Below are positions 25,086-35,995 of a stretch of DNA of 49,759 nucleotides, one piece after another. The stretch spans positions 1 through 49,759 of the forward strand of contig NZ_JAFIQV010000048.1 in NCBI RefSeq assembly GCF_017356015.1. The letters are read 5' to 3'. The stretch's first letter is position 1. Every line of letters starts with the position of its first letter. The notes beneath the pieces are model-generated. The model worked only from the letters and a program-made list of their open reading frames with translations. It was not told the origin of the DNA and did not search any database. This DNA is from Azospirillum sp. SYSU D00513 (GTDB lineage: Bacteria > Pseudomonadota > Alphaproteobacteria > Azospirillales > Azospirillaceae). Made by a program: the position numbers and the translations under genes.

Positions 25086-25568
25086 ATGCGCAATCCCGCT
25101 TCCACAATCGCCGCCACGGCCATCCGCCCTTACGAGACGGCCGATCACGCGGAATGCCTCGCCGTCTGGCTGAGCGCGTCCCGCACCGGCCATCCGTTCC
25201 TGTCGGAGGCGGATCTCGCCGAGCAGAAGCCGCTGGTCGCGGACCTCTACCTGCCCAGCGCCGAGAACTGGGTCGCCATGGGCACGGACGGGAGGTTGCT
25301 CGGCTTCATCGGGCTTCTCGACACCGGCACCCATGCCCACATCGGCGGATTGTTCGTCGACCCCCGCGCGCATGGCCGGGGGGTGGGCCGGGCGCTGGTG
25401 GAGCATGCGGCCGCGCTGAAAGGCGTCCTCACCGTCGAGGTGTACGAGAGCAACGGCGCCGTCCGCTTCTACGAGCGTTGCGGCTTCCGCCCCACCGGCC
25501 GCCGGGAACGGGACGACCAGGGCCGCGCCCTGCCCCTGCTCACCCTCTTCCGCGACGCCCCGCTTTGA
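25086..25568 (+). CDS. GNAT-family N-acetyltransferase
   Basis: 160 residues. Typical GNAT layout: IRPYETADHAECLAVW at the start, the central strand HIGGLFVDPRAHGRGVGRALVEH holding the R/Q-x-x-G-x-G/A acetyl-CoA loop, and VYESNGAVRFYERCGFRPTGR at the end. It most resembles small-molecule or protein acetyltransferases of the YjaB/RimI-like group; the substrate is unknown. The start at 25086 fits the domain, but no strong ribosome site is seen and the frame stays open upstream. The 2OG oxygenase-like gene begins 15 bp after its stop, suggesting cotranscription. Confidence 0.78.
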   Translation: MRNPASTIAATAIRPYETADHAECLAVWLSASRTGHPFLSEADLAEQKPLVADLYLPSAENWVAMGTDGRLLGFIGLLDTGTHAHIGGLFVDPRAHGRGVGRALVEHAAALKGVLTVEVYESNGAVRFYERCGFRPTGRRERDDQGRALPLLTLFRDAPL

Positions 25569-25583
25569 GGTAGAGCTTCGCCC

Positions 25584-26216
25584 ATGAGCACGACCCCGCC
25601 CCTTGCGTCCCTGGAGACGCTGTTCGTCACGCGCGTCTACCGCACCGAAGTCGCCGAGGCACTAAGCCTCAACGATGAGCTGGCCGCCTGTTGCCGGGGT
25701 GCGGCCGAGGACGATGAGGCGGGACTCGCCTGGTCGGACAAGAACGGCTATCCGGGCTACACGTCCTACGCCTCGCTGGACGACCTGCAATGGCGCTTCC
25801 CGCCGGTGAAGGCGCTGCTGCGCCACATCGACAAACACGTGAAGGCTTACGCGAAGCTCCAGGAATGGGACCTCGGGGACCGGAAGTTGGTGCTCGATTC
25901 CCTGTGGATCAACGTGCTCGATCCCGGCGGCTTCCACGGCGCGCACATCCACCCGAACAGCGTGGTCAGCGGCACCTACTATGTCGAGATCCCGGAAGGC
26001 GCCAGCGCCATCCGCTTCGAGGACCCGCGCCTGTCCCTGATGATGGCCGCCCCGCCGCGCAAGCCCAAGGCGGGCCGGGAGTCGCAACCCTTCGTCTCGC
26101 TCGCCCCGAAGCCTGGCACCCTGCTGCTCTGGGAAAGCTGGCTGCGCCACGACGTGCCGCTGAACCGCGCGGACGAGGAGCGGATTTCGATCAGCTTCAA
26201 TTACGCCTGGCGGTGA
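25584..26216 (+). CDS. TIGR02466-like putative 2OG-Fe(II) oxygenase
   Basis: 210 residues. The C-terminal half has the double-stranded beta-helix marks of this family: DSLWINVLDPGGFHGAHIHP (metal-binding histidines), SGTYYVEIPEG, and the distal RHDVPLNRADEERISISFNY with a likely iron-binding His and an Arg for 2-oxoglutarate. The N terminus (LETLFVTRVYR) is also typical. The substrate of these proteins is unknown. A GAGGTAGAG site precedes the ATG. It lies directly after the GNAT gene. Confidence 0.8.
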   Translation: MSTTPPLASLETLFVTRVYRTEVAEALSLNDELAACCRGAAEDDEAGLAWSDKNGYPGYTSYASLDDLQWRFPPVKALLRHIDKHVKAYAKLQEWDLGDRKLVLDSLWINVLDPGGFHGAHIHPNSVVSGTYYVEIPEGASAIRFEDPRLSLMMAAPPRKPKAGRESQPFVSLAPKPGTLLLWESWLRHDVPLNRADEERISISFNYAWR

Positions 26217-26435
26217 GGGGCTGGCACCGATAGGGGCACGGAGCCGAAGAGCCTGTGCAAGGCCGCGGACTCTGCCGTTTGCCGGTCATTGCGGGCAAGC
26301 AGCGCGGCTCTGAGGCCGCCAGACGCCATTTACCCTTACGACCAACCTGGGTTCCGGGTTGATATCCGGGTGACACCGGTCCAGGGCGGCTTCTATTGCC
26401 TGCTTTTTGAAGCAGCCGCACCTATGACAGGAGCC
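26217..26435. other. Unassigned stretch left of the ISAs1-family element
   Basis: No gene with a recognisable domain is seen between the oxygenase gene and the transposable element. Short minus-strand frames cross it, but their composition gives no support. It could be debris of an older insertion; nothing firmer can be said. Confidence 0.3.
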
Positions 26436-27679
26436 CAGGGCCATGCGGTTCTGAAACGAGCGTGAGCTTGGCCCTGTAAGGTCTGATCGACACAGCGGCG
26501 GGATAGCGCTGTTGAAGCGAGATTTCCTGGTCGGAGTCGCCGATGGTGCCATTCGCTACCCTGCTCACCGCGCTTGAAACGATCGAGGACCCGCGTCGCC
26601 CGCAAGGGAGGCGCTACTCGATGAGCCACCTGCTGCTGTTCTCAGTCCTGGCAGTCCTGGCTGGGGCAACCTCGTACCAGAGTATCGTTACCTTCATGGC
26701 GGTCCATCGTGAGCGCCTCAACGCCACCTTCGGAGCCCGGCTCCGGCGTGCCCCGGCGGTGAGCACGCTGCGGCATCTTTTCGTAACACTTGATCCTGAT
26801 GCCCTGGAGGACGCTTTTCGCCGCCATGCCCGTCAGCTGGATAGTGCCCATGCAGCGGACGGCAGGCGCATCGTTGCGCTTGATGGCAAGACGCTGCGCG
26901 GCAGTTTTGACCATCTGCATGACCGTACCACCGCCCATGTGCTGAGCGCATTCGCCAGCGACGCCGCGCTGATCCTGGCCCACCGAGAGGTTCCTGCCGC
27001 ACCGGAGGAGATCGGCGGTGTACAGGCCCTCATGGCCGATCTCGGCGTGAGAGGCGTGCTCTTCACTGCCGATGCCCTTCATTGCCAAAGAACGCCTTTT
27101 CCCAAGCCGCTGCCAGCGGCAATGCCCTGCTGGTCCGGGTGAAAGGCAACCAGCCCGGCTTGCGCGACGCGCTGAGTGAGCTGTGCTGCGGCCAAGCCCC
27201 CAAGCACGTCCATGAGACGACCGATCGCCGCCGCCATGGGCGTCAGGAGCACTGGCGGGTCGAGGTGTTCGACGTCGCCAACCAACTCGACGCTGACTGG
27301 AGCTCTCACGTCGCCTATGTCGTTCGTGTGTCCCGCTTGACTTACCTGAAGGACACGCGCTCCGGGCTGTGGCCCACGCGCGAGGAGATCGGCCTCTACG
27401 CCTGCCAGATCCCGCTCGATGCCTCGACTGCCGCCCGAGCCATCCGGAGCCACTGGGGCATCGAGAACCGAGACCATTACGTGCGCGACGTGGCTCTCGG
27501 CGAGGACGCCAGCCGCATCCTCTATCGACCGGGCATTATGGCCCGCATTCGCTCCTTCGCTCTCAACGTACTGCGCGCCAACGGCGTCGAGAACATCCGC
27601 CAAGCCCTCTACGCCAACGCACTCAGCCTGGATCGGCTACTCGCGCTTGGCGTCCTATGAACCGAACTGCATGGCCTTG
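26436..27679 (+). mobile_element. ISAs1-family insertion sequence, about 1.24 kb
   Basis: Imperfect terminal inverted repeats frame the transposase: CAGGGCCATGCGGTTCTG at the left end and, read inward from the right end, CAAGGCCATGCAGTTCGGT. The size is normal for the ISAs1 family. No clear target-site duplication is seen at these ends, so the insertion may be old or rearranged, or the exact boundaries a few bases off. Confidence 0.7.
26543..27660 (+). pseudogene. ISAs1-family transposase, interrupted by a frameshift
   Basis: The N-terminal DDE_Tnp_1-associated part (LETIEDPRRPQGRRYSMSHL) and the first catalytic segment (ALDGKTLRGSFD) are in one frame, which runs to 27142. The rest (KNAFSQAAASGNALLVRVKG, HWGIENRDHYVRDV) is in another frame from about 27082 to 27660. 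The break sits near 27085-27092, where CAAAG would need one more A to restore the usual ALHCQKNAF junction. The ISAs1 family normally has a single frame, so I read this as an inactivating single-base loss. Programmed slippage or a sequencing error are the alternatives. Confidence 0.8.
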
Positions 27680-27822
27680 CCCAGCGCAGAGAGTGCGCCG
27701 TTATGGGTGCTGCACGGCACTGTAGCGCGCAATCAAGCGCTCTGACCTAACCCGGCAACCTGGCGGTAATAGCTCGCGTGAACGCTCGGACGGCGGATGT
27801 GGATGTCACGTCCCAATACCCA

Positions 27823-28212
27823 TCACCCGGCGACAGGCGAGCATATCTCGATCAGGCATCCATCTATATCCCGGACGTACCCGACGATTTGTCCCCAAGG
27901 CTTCTCGACCGGAGGCGATACGGCGTTTGCTCCCGCGCCGACAGCGTTCGCATACGCTGTGCATGGATCATCGGTGACGAGAGCGATTTCGAAGCCAGCG
28001 GCAACGTCACCCTTGCGGTTGGGGCGGATAGCGACGCCGTTCATCTCCGCCATCGACTCACCAGCAAAGGCCAAAATCGTTTCGCCGGTATCGAGTTCGG
28101 CGTAGAGGTTGCTCTCATGCACAAAGCGACGCTTCAAGCCAAATGCGCGTTCGTAAAAGTTGATCGTGGCGAGTACGTCAGCGACGTAGATGATGGTATA
28201 TCCGAGTTTCAT
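27823..28212 (-). CDS. VOC-superfamily (glyoxalase/bleomycin-resistance-like) protein
   Basis: 129 residues with the paired beta-alpha-beta-beta-beta layout: GYTIIYVADVLATINFYERA and, in the second half, VGYVRDIDGCLIEIC ending with the metal-type Glu. The reaction is unknown; the superfamily includes lyases, dioxygenases and antibiotic-binding proteins. An AAGG site precedes the ATG. It lies between the insertion sequence and the HNH nuclease gene, in a lower-GC patch that looks acquired. Confidence 0.8.
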   Translation of the reverse strand: MKLGYTIIYVADVLATINFYERAFGLKRRFVHESNLYAELDTGETILAFAGESMAEMNGVAIRPNRKGDVAAGFEIALVTDDPCTAYANAVGAGANAVSPPVEKPWGQIVGYVRDIDGCLIEICSPVAG

Positions 28213-28636
28213 GGCGCAACCTTAACCTGCCTGCGGCGAGCCACCTTGAATAAATTGTGCATCGGTAGCACCGACTAGGGGATTTCAATCCAACAGCGCA
28301 ATCCTAGCACTGTGTCTATCGGAACCTAAAGTGCCAAGCTCACGCCTGTGGCAGAACTGCATAGCCCTGGACAGGAGCCAGAGCCGGGCTCGCGCTTCGG
28401 TCAGAATTTCTTCGACCACTCCCACACGATACCCCTGAAAGCGCTGGATCAACGCCTCAGCGAAACACCGCATCCTTATGTATTCACCACGCACCTTTAC
28501 CCGCATCTATTTGTGTGTATTCAGCTTGAGAGGGACGATTTTCTTGAGGTAAGTGAATATTTGTGCATCGATGTGACAGGCGAGTGCCTCGATGGCGCTT
28601 CTTGTCGGAGGATGCAATGGATGCAGGCGCTGCCCG
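28213..28636. other. 424-bp stretch without a supported gene
   Basis: This is AT-richer than the surroundings. Two overlapping frames (plus strand 28348-28650 and minus strand 28285-28506) show no recognisable domain. The minus-strand one has some helical character (ALIQRFQGYRVGVVEEILTE) and could be a gene remnant. It may hold the promoter of the HNH gene. Confidence 0.35.
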
Positions 28637-29566
28637 ATGAGCGATCCTGACGCCTCTTTCCGGCTTGCGGCTTTCGATCGCTTGCGGCTGCTGGCGCCCC
28701 TGCATGGAAGCGCGCTGCCCTGGAGCGCGATTGAGGCTGGTTTCACATGCGGAAAGGACAGCGTCCGTTTCGCGAGCGCCGCTCAGGGAATTTTCAAACC
28801 CGCCCAGATGAAGGGGGTACTGAGCGTCAAGACCGTGGTCCCGAAGCCGGGAGGCAGGGTCTGGTATCACGACCAGTTGGAATCGGATACGAAGTTAAGG
28901 GCTGCGACCGATACTCTGACCTACGCCTTCAAAGGCACCAACCCGGACGACACTCAAAACCGGCTGCTCCGCGATGCCATGGAGCGCCAACTGCCGCTCA
29001 TCTACTTCTACGGGGTGGCTCCGGCTTTCTACGAACCGATTTTCCCGTCCTACGTCGTGGATTGGGATCCGAAATCACTGTCGGTCAAACTCGCCCCCAA
29101 GCCGGCGACCGATGCCGCGACATTGTGGATGCCGCCCAATCAGGACGAGCGCCGCTATGCCCTGCGCCAAGTGAAGCAACGACTGCACCAGTCGTCTTTC
29201 CGGGAGCGCGTCGTGGCGGCCTATGGTGGCCGATGCGCGCTGACGGGCCTGCCCGAACTGCGTTTGGTCGATGCCGCCCATATCGTGCCGGACATCGATC
29301 CTGAGCTGGGGCAGCCGGACATCAGGAACGGGATCTGCATGTCGAAGCTGCATCATGTCGCCTATGATGCCGACCTCATCGGCATCGACCCGGACCATCG
29401 CATTCACGTCTCGGAACGACTGCTGGACCTTCATGACGGCCCCTTGCTCGAACATGGCATCAAAGGACTGGCGGGGAAGATCATCCGGCTGCCAAGCGAC
29501 GATCACCTGAAACCGGATCGTGAACGCCTCGCGCTTCGGTTCGAGCGATTCAAGAAAGCCGCATGA
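28637..29566 (+). CDS. Solitary HNH endonuclease, possibly with an SRA-like domain
   Basis: 309 residues. The C-terminal HNH_2-type nuclease runs from RCALTGLPELRLVDAAHIVP through DIRNGICMSKLHHVAYDADL, with paired His and Asn in the expected places. The N-terminal half (VWYHDQLESDTK ... YAFKGTNPDDTQNRLLRDAM ... PLIYFYGVAPAFYEPIFPSY) resembles PUA/SRA-like domains that read modified bases in type IV restriction enzymes, but this rests on pattern only. No methylase or partner gene is adjacent. The ATG at 28637 is the first in the domain-bearing frame without an upstream tail; its ribosome site is weak. The lower GC and adjacent insertion sequence suggest acquisition. Confidence 0.78.
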   Translation: MSDPDASFRLAAFDRLRLLAPLHGSALPWSAIEAGFTCGKDSVRFASAAQGIFKPAQMKGVLSVKTVVPKPGGRVWYHDQLESDTKLRAATDTLTYAFKGTNPDDTQNRLLRDAMERQLPLIYFYGVAPAFYEPIFPSYVVDWDPKSLSVKLAPKPATDAATLWMPPNQDERRYALRQVKQRLHQSSFRERVVAAYGGRCALTGLPELRLVDAAHIVPDIDPELGQPDIRNGICMSKLHHVAYDADLIGIDPDHRIHVSERLLDLHDGPLLEHGIKGLAGKIIRLPSDDHLKPDRERLALRFERFKKAA

Positions 29567-29611
29567 TCGATCGGCGTCACACGGCCTGCCGCTGAGCGAC
29601 TGTGCGCCTCC

Positions 29612-31027
29612 TCACAGCCCTTCCCCCGGCAAAGGCGCCAGCTCCCCGCTCCACCCTCCGCCCAGCGCCGCGTAAAGGCTGACCAGGGCGTTGAAGCGGG
29701 CGAGCGTCGCCTGGACCACCGCGTCGTTGGCCTGGAACACGGTGCGCTGGGCGTCCAGCACGTTCAGGAAAGGGACGGTGCCGGCGCGGAAGCGGGCGTC
29801 CACGATGCGCAGGGCTTCGGCGGCCTGGGCCTGGGCTTCGGCGCTGAAGCGGCGGCGTTCCTCGGTGGTGCTGGTGGCGTTCAGCGCGTCCTGGGTGTCC
29901 TGGAGCGCGATCAGGATGGTCTGGGCGTAGCTCTGAACCAGCTCCTCGGCCTGGGCGGTGGACAGGTCCTCCTGCGCTTCCAGACGGCCGCCGGCGAAGA
30001 TCGGGGCGGTCAGCGAGCCGGCGACGCTGTAGAGCAGGCCCGCGGGGTCGAGCAGGCTGAAGAGTGCGGTGCTCTGGTAACCGCCGCGCACCGTCAGGTC
30101 GATGCTGGGGAAGCGCGCGGCGCGCGCGGCCACGGTGTCGAGCCGTGCCGCGCGCAGGATCTCCTCTGTCCGGCGGAGGTCGGGGCGGCGTTGCAGCAGG
30201 GCCGAGGGGATGCCCTCCGTCACGGCGGGGACGGCGAGGTCGGCGAGCGAGCGCGTCTCCACCCCGAATCCCTGCGGGTTGCGGCCGAGCAGCACGGCCA
30301 GCGCGTTCAAGGATTCCTTCTCCGACTGGCGGAGCGCCGGGAGGGCGGCGCGCTGGGTGGCGACGCTGCTGCGCTGCTGGGCCACCTCCAGCTCGGAGGA
30401 GGAGCCGACCTCGCGCTGCCGCTCCAGCACCGCCAGCACATCCTCCGCGATGCGCAGCGTATCGGCGGCGAGCCGCAGCCGGTCGCGCGCGGCGAGCACC
30501 TGGAAGAAGGTGGCCGCCACCTGCGACTGGAGCGTCAGGGCCACCGCCTCGCGGTCGTAGCGGCTGGCGGCAAGGCTGGCGCGGGCCGCCTCGGCGTCGG
30601 CGGCGTTGCCGCCGAACAGGTCAAGCTGGTAGCCGGCCTGGAGCGTGGCCCCGAAGCTGCCGGAGCCATTGCCGGCGCGGGGCGCGTGCGGCGCCCAGCT
30701 GCGGCCCGCGTCGCCGGAGGCGCCGAGCGTCGGCAGCAGCGCCGCCCCGGCGATGCGCGCCTGTGCCTCGGCCTGCCGGATGCGGGAGGCGGCGGCGGCG
30801 AGGTCGCGGTTGTTCGCGGCGGCCTCGGCCATCAGCCGGTCCAGCTCGGCGTTCCCGAACCCCGCCCACCAGCGGGCGTCCGGCCAGACGCCGGCCAGGG
30901 CATCGGGCCGTTCGCCCGCACCGTCCCAGGCGGCGGGCAGCGTTGGGCTGGGCAGCGCCGTGTCCGGACCCAGCGCGCAGCCGGACAGCAGCAGCGCTCC
31001 CATCGCCAGGGCGGCGGCACGTCTCAT
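29612..31027 (-). CDS. Outer membrane efflux lipoprotein, NodT/TolC family
   Basis: 471 residues. The N terminus is a lipoprotein signal with lipobox (ALLLSGC). Two long helical outer-membrane-factor repeats follow, with GYQLDLFGGNAADAEAARAS, LLQRRPDLRRTEEILRAARL and YAQTILIALQDTQDALNA typical of NodT. The ATG at 31027 has a GAGGA site at good spacing; an ATG at 31042 overlapping the macB stop (ATGA) is the alternative. It forms the outer-membrane channel of the MacAB-type exporter encoded upstream in the same operon. Confidence 0.9.
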   Translation of the reverse strand: MRRAAALAMGALLLSGCALGPDTALPSPTLPAAWDGAGERPDALAGVWPDARWWAGFGNAELDRLMAEAAANNRDLAAAASRIRQAEAQARIAGAALLPTLGASGDAGRSWAPHAPRAGNGSGSFGATLQAGYQLDLFGGNAADAEAARASLAASRYDREAVALTLQSQVAATFFQVLAARDRLRLAADTLRIAEDVLAVLERQREVGSSSELEVAQQRSSVATQRAALPALRQSEKESLNALAVLLGRNPQGFGVETRSLADLAVPAVTEGIPSALLQRRPDLRRTEEILRAARLDTVAARAARFPSIDLTVRGGYQSTALFSLLDPAGLLYSVAGSLTAPIFAGGRLEAQEDLSTAQAEELVQSYAQTILIALQDTQDALNATSTTEERRRFSAEAQAQAAEALRIVDARFRAGTVPFLNVLDAQRTVFQANDAVVQATLARFNALVSLYAALGGGWSGELAPLPGEGL

Positions 31028-31038
31028 GGTGATGGTCC

Positions 31039-33068
<2,030 letters not shown>

Positions 33069-33069
<1 letters not shown>

Positions 33070-34232
33070 CAGAGGCGCGCTCCCCCGGCCGGAGGACCGT
33101 TGCGGCGGTTGCCGCCGGGACCGCCATTCGGGCCGCCGGCCGGCTGCACGCCGTCGAGGATGACCTCGTCGCCGGGGGCGAGGCCGGAGCGCACCTCGCC
33201 CAGCACGCGGTTGGTCACGCCGATCTCGACCCGGCGCTCGGCGGGCTGGCCGTTCTCCAGCACGCGGGCGGTGTAGAGGCCGGGCTTGCGCGGCACCGGG
33301 CGGAGTGCCGCCATCGGCACGACCGGAACGTCCTTGGCCTGCCCGGCGACGAAGAAGACATGGGCGCTCATCTGCGGCAGCAGGTCGAGGTCCGGGTTCG
33401 CCACGTCGAAGAGCGAGGCGAAGAGCACGACGTTGTTGACCACCTCCGGGGTGGGGAGGACCTGGCGCAAAGTCCCCTCGCGCCGCCGGTCGGGGCGGCC
33501 GAGCGTGGTGAAATAGGCGGCCATGCCGACCTTGAGCCGGGGCACGTCGGCCTCCGACACCTGGGTGCGGACGGTCATGGTGCTGAGTTCGGCGATGCGC
33601 AGGATGATCGGCGCCTGCTGGTTCGCGTTCAGCGTCTGGCCCTGGCGCGCGGTGATGTCCACCACCACGCCGGACATGGGCGCGTAGATCTTGGTGTAGC
33701 TGAGGTTCGCCTGGTCGCCCTTCAGGGTCGATTCCGTCTGCTTGAGCTGCGCCTCCAGCCCGGTGATCTGTGCGGCGAGGATCTTGCGCTCGGCGTCGGC
33801 GCTGTCGTAGGCCTCCTGGCTGGTGGCCCGGTCGGCGAGCAGGCGGCGCTGCCGTTCGAACTGCTTCTCGGCCAGGGCCTGCTGCACCTGCCGCTCGGTC
33901 ATCTGGGCGCGCAGGTTCAGGATCTGCGCCTGGTCGGCGGCGACGCGCGCCTCGTAGACGGTGGGGTCGAGCTGGGCCAGGAGCTGGCCCTTCTCCACCG
34001 TGTCGCCGATCTTCACGAGGATGGTGCGCAGCTGGCCCGACACCTGGGTGCCGACATCGACGTAGTTCAGGGCCTGGAGCGTGCCGACGGCCGACACCGT
34101 GTCCTCCACGCTGCCCACCGCCACCGTGTGGGTGCGCTGCGCCGGCGTGTCCGCCTGGGCGCCCAGGAACCACCAGGACCCGCCGCCAGCCGCCAGCAGG
34201 ACCGCCACCACAAACACCGCCAGCTTCTTCAT
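33069..34232 (-). CDS. macA: MacA-type periplasmic adaptor protein
   Basis: About 387 residues. An N-terminal membrane anchor (KKLAVFVVAVLLAAGGGSWWF) leads to an HlyD-family adaptor: a lipoyl half (GQLLAQLDP), a long coiled-coil hairpin (DQAQILNLRAQMTERQVQQA), a second lipoyl half (YTKIYAPMSGVVVDI) and beta-barrel domains. It ends with a Gly/Asn/Pro-rich tail (NGGPGGNRRNGPPAGG). ATGs at 34232, 34247 and 34274 are possible; 34232 starts directly at the anchor and has a modest GGTGG site. It bridges MacB to the outer-membrane factor. Confidence 0.88.
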
Positions 34233-34453
34233 CGCAAACGCCACCATCACCCGCGCGGCCGCAGACCCGGCCATTCGACCTCAAACGTAAGGCGAATGTG
34301 GGGCGGCTGTTTTGCTGCTTCATGTCGCGCGGCGGCCCCTCGTGTAACAGTGTGTAACCGTCACGGGCCGGGCCGCCCGGCGCCGGGCCTTTTCAGCCAC
34401 GGCGGGCGGGGAATGGCAAGCCTATTGGCGGGGACATCGCCCCGCCGCGCCCG

Positions 34454-35695
34454 CTATTCGGCGGGGGTGGTGAACTCGGTGCCGACGGGGACGAGCGGCA
34501 TGGGCACGAACTCCTCCTTGCGCTCCGCCGGGACGGAGGCGCGGCGGGTCATGCGGTAGACGCCCCAGACGGCCATGACCACCTGTGCGGCGGCGATGAC
34601 GTAGGCGATGCCCGGCACCCCCAGCGACGACATGGCGATGCCCGCCAGGAAGGGCCCGAGCGCCGCGCCGATGCCCTGGACGATCAGCAGCCCGCTGGAG
34701 GCGGAAACGAACTCGCCCGCGCTGACATTGTCGTTCACATGGGCGATGACGATGCTGTAGGTCGGCACGATCAGGCCGCCCAGCAGGAACATCAGCGCGA
34801 AGGTCACCCATGGCGGCATGCCCCGCCCCTCCAGGGCCGGGACCGCCATCAGGCTGAACGCCGTCACCACGGCGAGGCCGATGATCAGCATGCGCCGGTC
34901 GAACCGGTCCGACGCCCAGCCCAGCGGCCAGGTCAGGGCGAAGGCGCCGAAGGTGCCCACCGCCATGAACAGCGCGATGCCCAGCTCGTCGAAGCCCATC
35001 TGCTGTGCCGCCAGCGGCCCCAGCCCGAAATAGGCGCCGGTGCTGATGCCGCAGAGCACCGCCGCGACGAGGCCGAAGGGCGACTGGCGGTACAGCCTGG
35101 ACAGATCGACGCTCGCCTGCGGCACCTCGCCGCCCGGCACCGTGACGCGCGACAGCGCCACCGGCACCAGCGCCAGCGAGATGATCACGGAGATCAGGCA
35201 GAACAGCAGGTATCCCGACGGCTCGGCGACCGGCAGCAGCAGCTGCCCGCCGGCGCTGGCGCCGAGGCCGGCCATGCCGTAGACGCTGATGAGGCGGCCG
35301 CGGATGTCCGGGCTGGCGGCGGCGTTCAGCCAGCTCTCCACCGCGATCAGCAGCCCCGCGAAGCAGAAGCCGGTCAGCGCGCGGAACAGGATCCACCAGT
35401 AGGGGTCCACGACCATCAGGTGCAGCAGCGCCGAGGCCGAGGCGACCGAGGCCAGCGCCGCGAAGGTCCGGGTGTGGCCGACATTGGCGATCAGCCGCCC
35501 CGCCCGCAAGGATCCGGCCACCAGCCCGATGGAAAACCCCGTGCTCACCAGCCCGATCAGCGTGGGCGAGAACTCCTCCAGCCCGCCGCGGACGCTCAGC
35601 AGCGTGCCCTGAAGCGCGTTGCCGACCTGAAGCATGGCGTAGCCGAAGAGCAGCGCCGCCACGGTGAGCAGCGTGGATCCGAGACTGGATGGCAT
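34454..35695 (-). CDS. MFS transporter
   Basis: 413 residues, twelve predicted membrane helices. The loop-2/3 motif is partly kept (AGRLIANVGHTRTF), and FRALTGFCFAGLLIAVESWLNAAAS resembles the YcaD-like sugar/drug MFS group. The cytosolic C-terminal tail is short. An AGGAGG site precedes the ATG at good spacing. It is transcribed away from the Tat-exported hydrolase gene with a 300-bp region between them. The substrate is unknown. Confidence 0.85.
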   Translation of the reverse strand: MPSSLGSTLLTVAALLFGYAMLQVGNALQGTLLSVRGGLEEFSPTLIGLVSTGFSIGLVAGSLRAGRLIANVGHTRTFAALASVASASALLHLMVVDPYWWILFRALTGFCFAGLLIAVESWLNAAASPDIRGRLISVYGMAGLGASAGGQLLLPVAEPSGYLLFCLISVIISLALVPVALSRVTVPGGEVPQASVDLSRLYRQSPFGLVAAVLCGISTGAYFGLGPLAAQQMGFDELGIALFMAVGTFGAFALTWPLGWASDRFDRRMLIIGLAVVTAFSLMAVPALEGRGMPPWVTFALMFLLGGLIVPTYSIVIAHVNDNVSAGEFVSASSGLLIVQGIGAALGPFLAGIAMSSLGVPGIAYVIAAAQVVMAVWGVYRMTRRASVPAERKEEFVPMPLVPVGTEFTTPAE

Positions 35696-35995
35696 TCATC
35701 CTCCTTCCGTCGGAGTGTTGGCGATGAGCCGGTCCGGGGCACGGGAGCGGCCCGCGGTCCGGCGGAACGGGACTGCACGCCCGGCCCCTTGCTGCATCCG
35801 CGAAAGGCCGAGGCGTGCCCTCCGAACAGGAGGGCGCGAGGCAGAGTTCCCCGTCGGCGTCGTCCGCCGTGCCCGGCGCGGGGCGCTGGTGCGTGCCTCC
35901 CGCAGGTTATTTGTTTTCTTAATTTTGGCGCGTGCCGCTTCCCCCGTAAGGTTGTGCTTCCGTCAACTTATATGCCTTTCCGGGAAGAGTCCGTC
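35696..35995. other. Divergent intergenic region between MFS and hydrolase genes
   Basis: About 300 bp without a supported gene. Its right part has an AT-rich run (around 35906-35928, including TTGTTTTCTTAATTTT) that may hold the hydrolase promoter. No repeat or operator stood out. Confidence 0.4.

Noticed and set aside
26286..26552. 88-codon minus-strand frame left of the insertion sequence
   Set aside because: Crosses the element's left end and has no family resemblance.
28348..28650. 100-codon plus-strand frame before the HNH gene
   Set aside because: No domain, no ribosome site and mixed composition; left as unassigned sequence.
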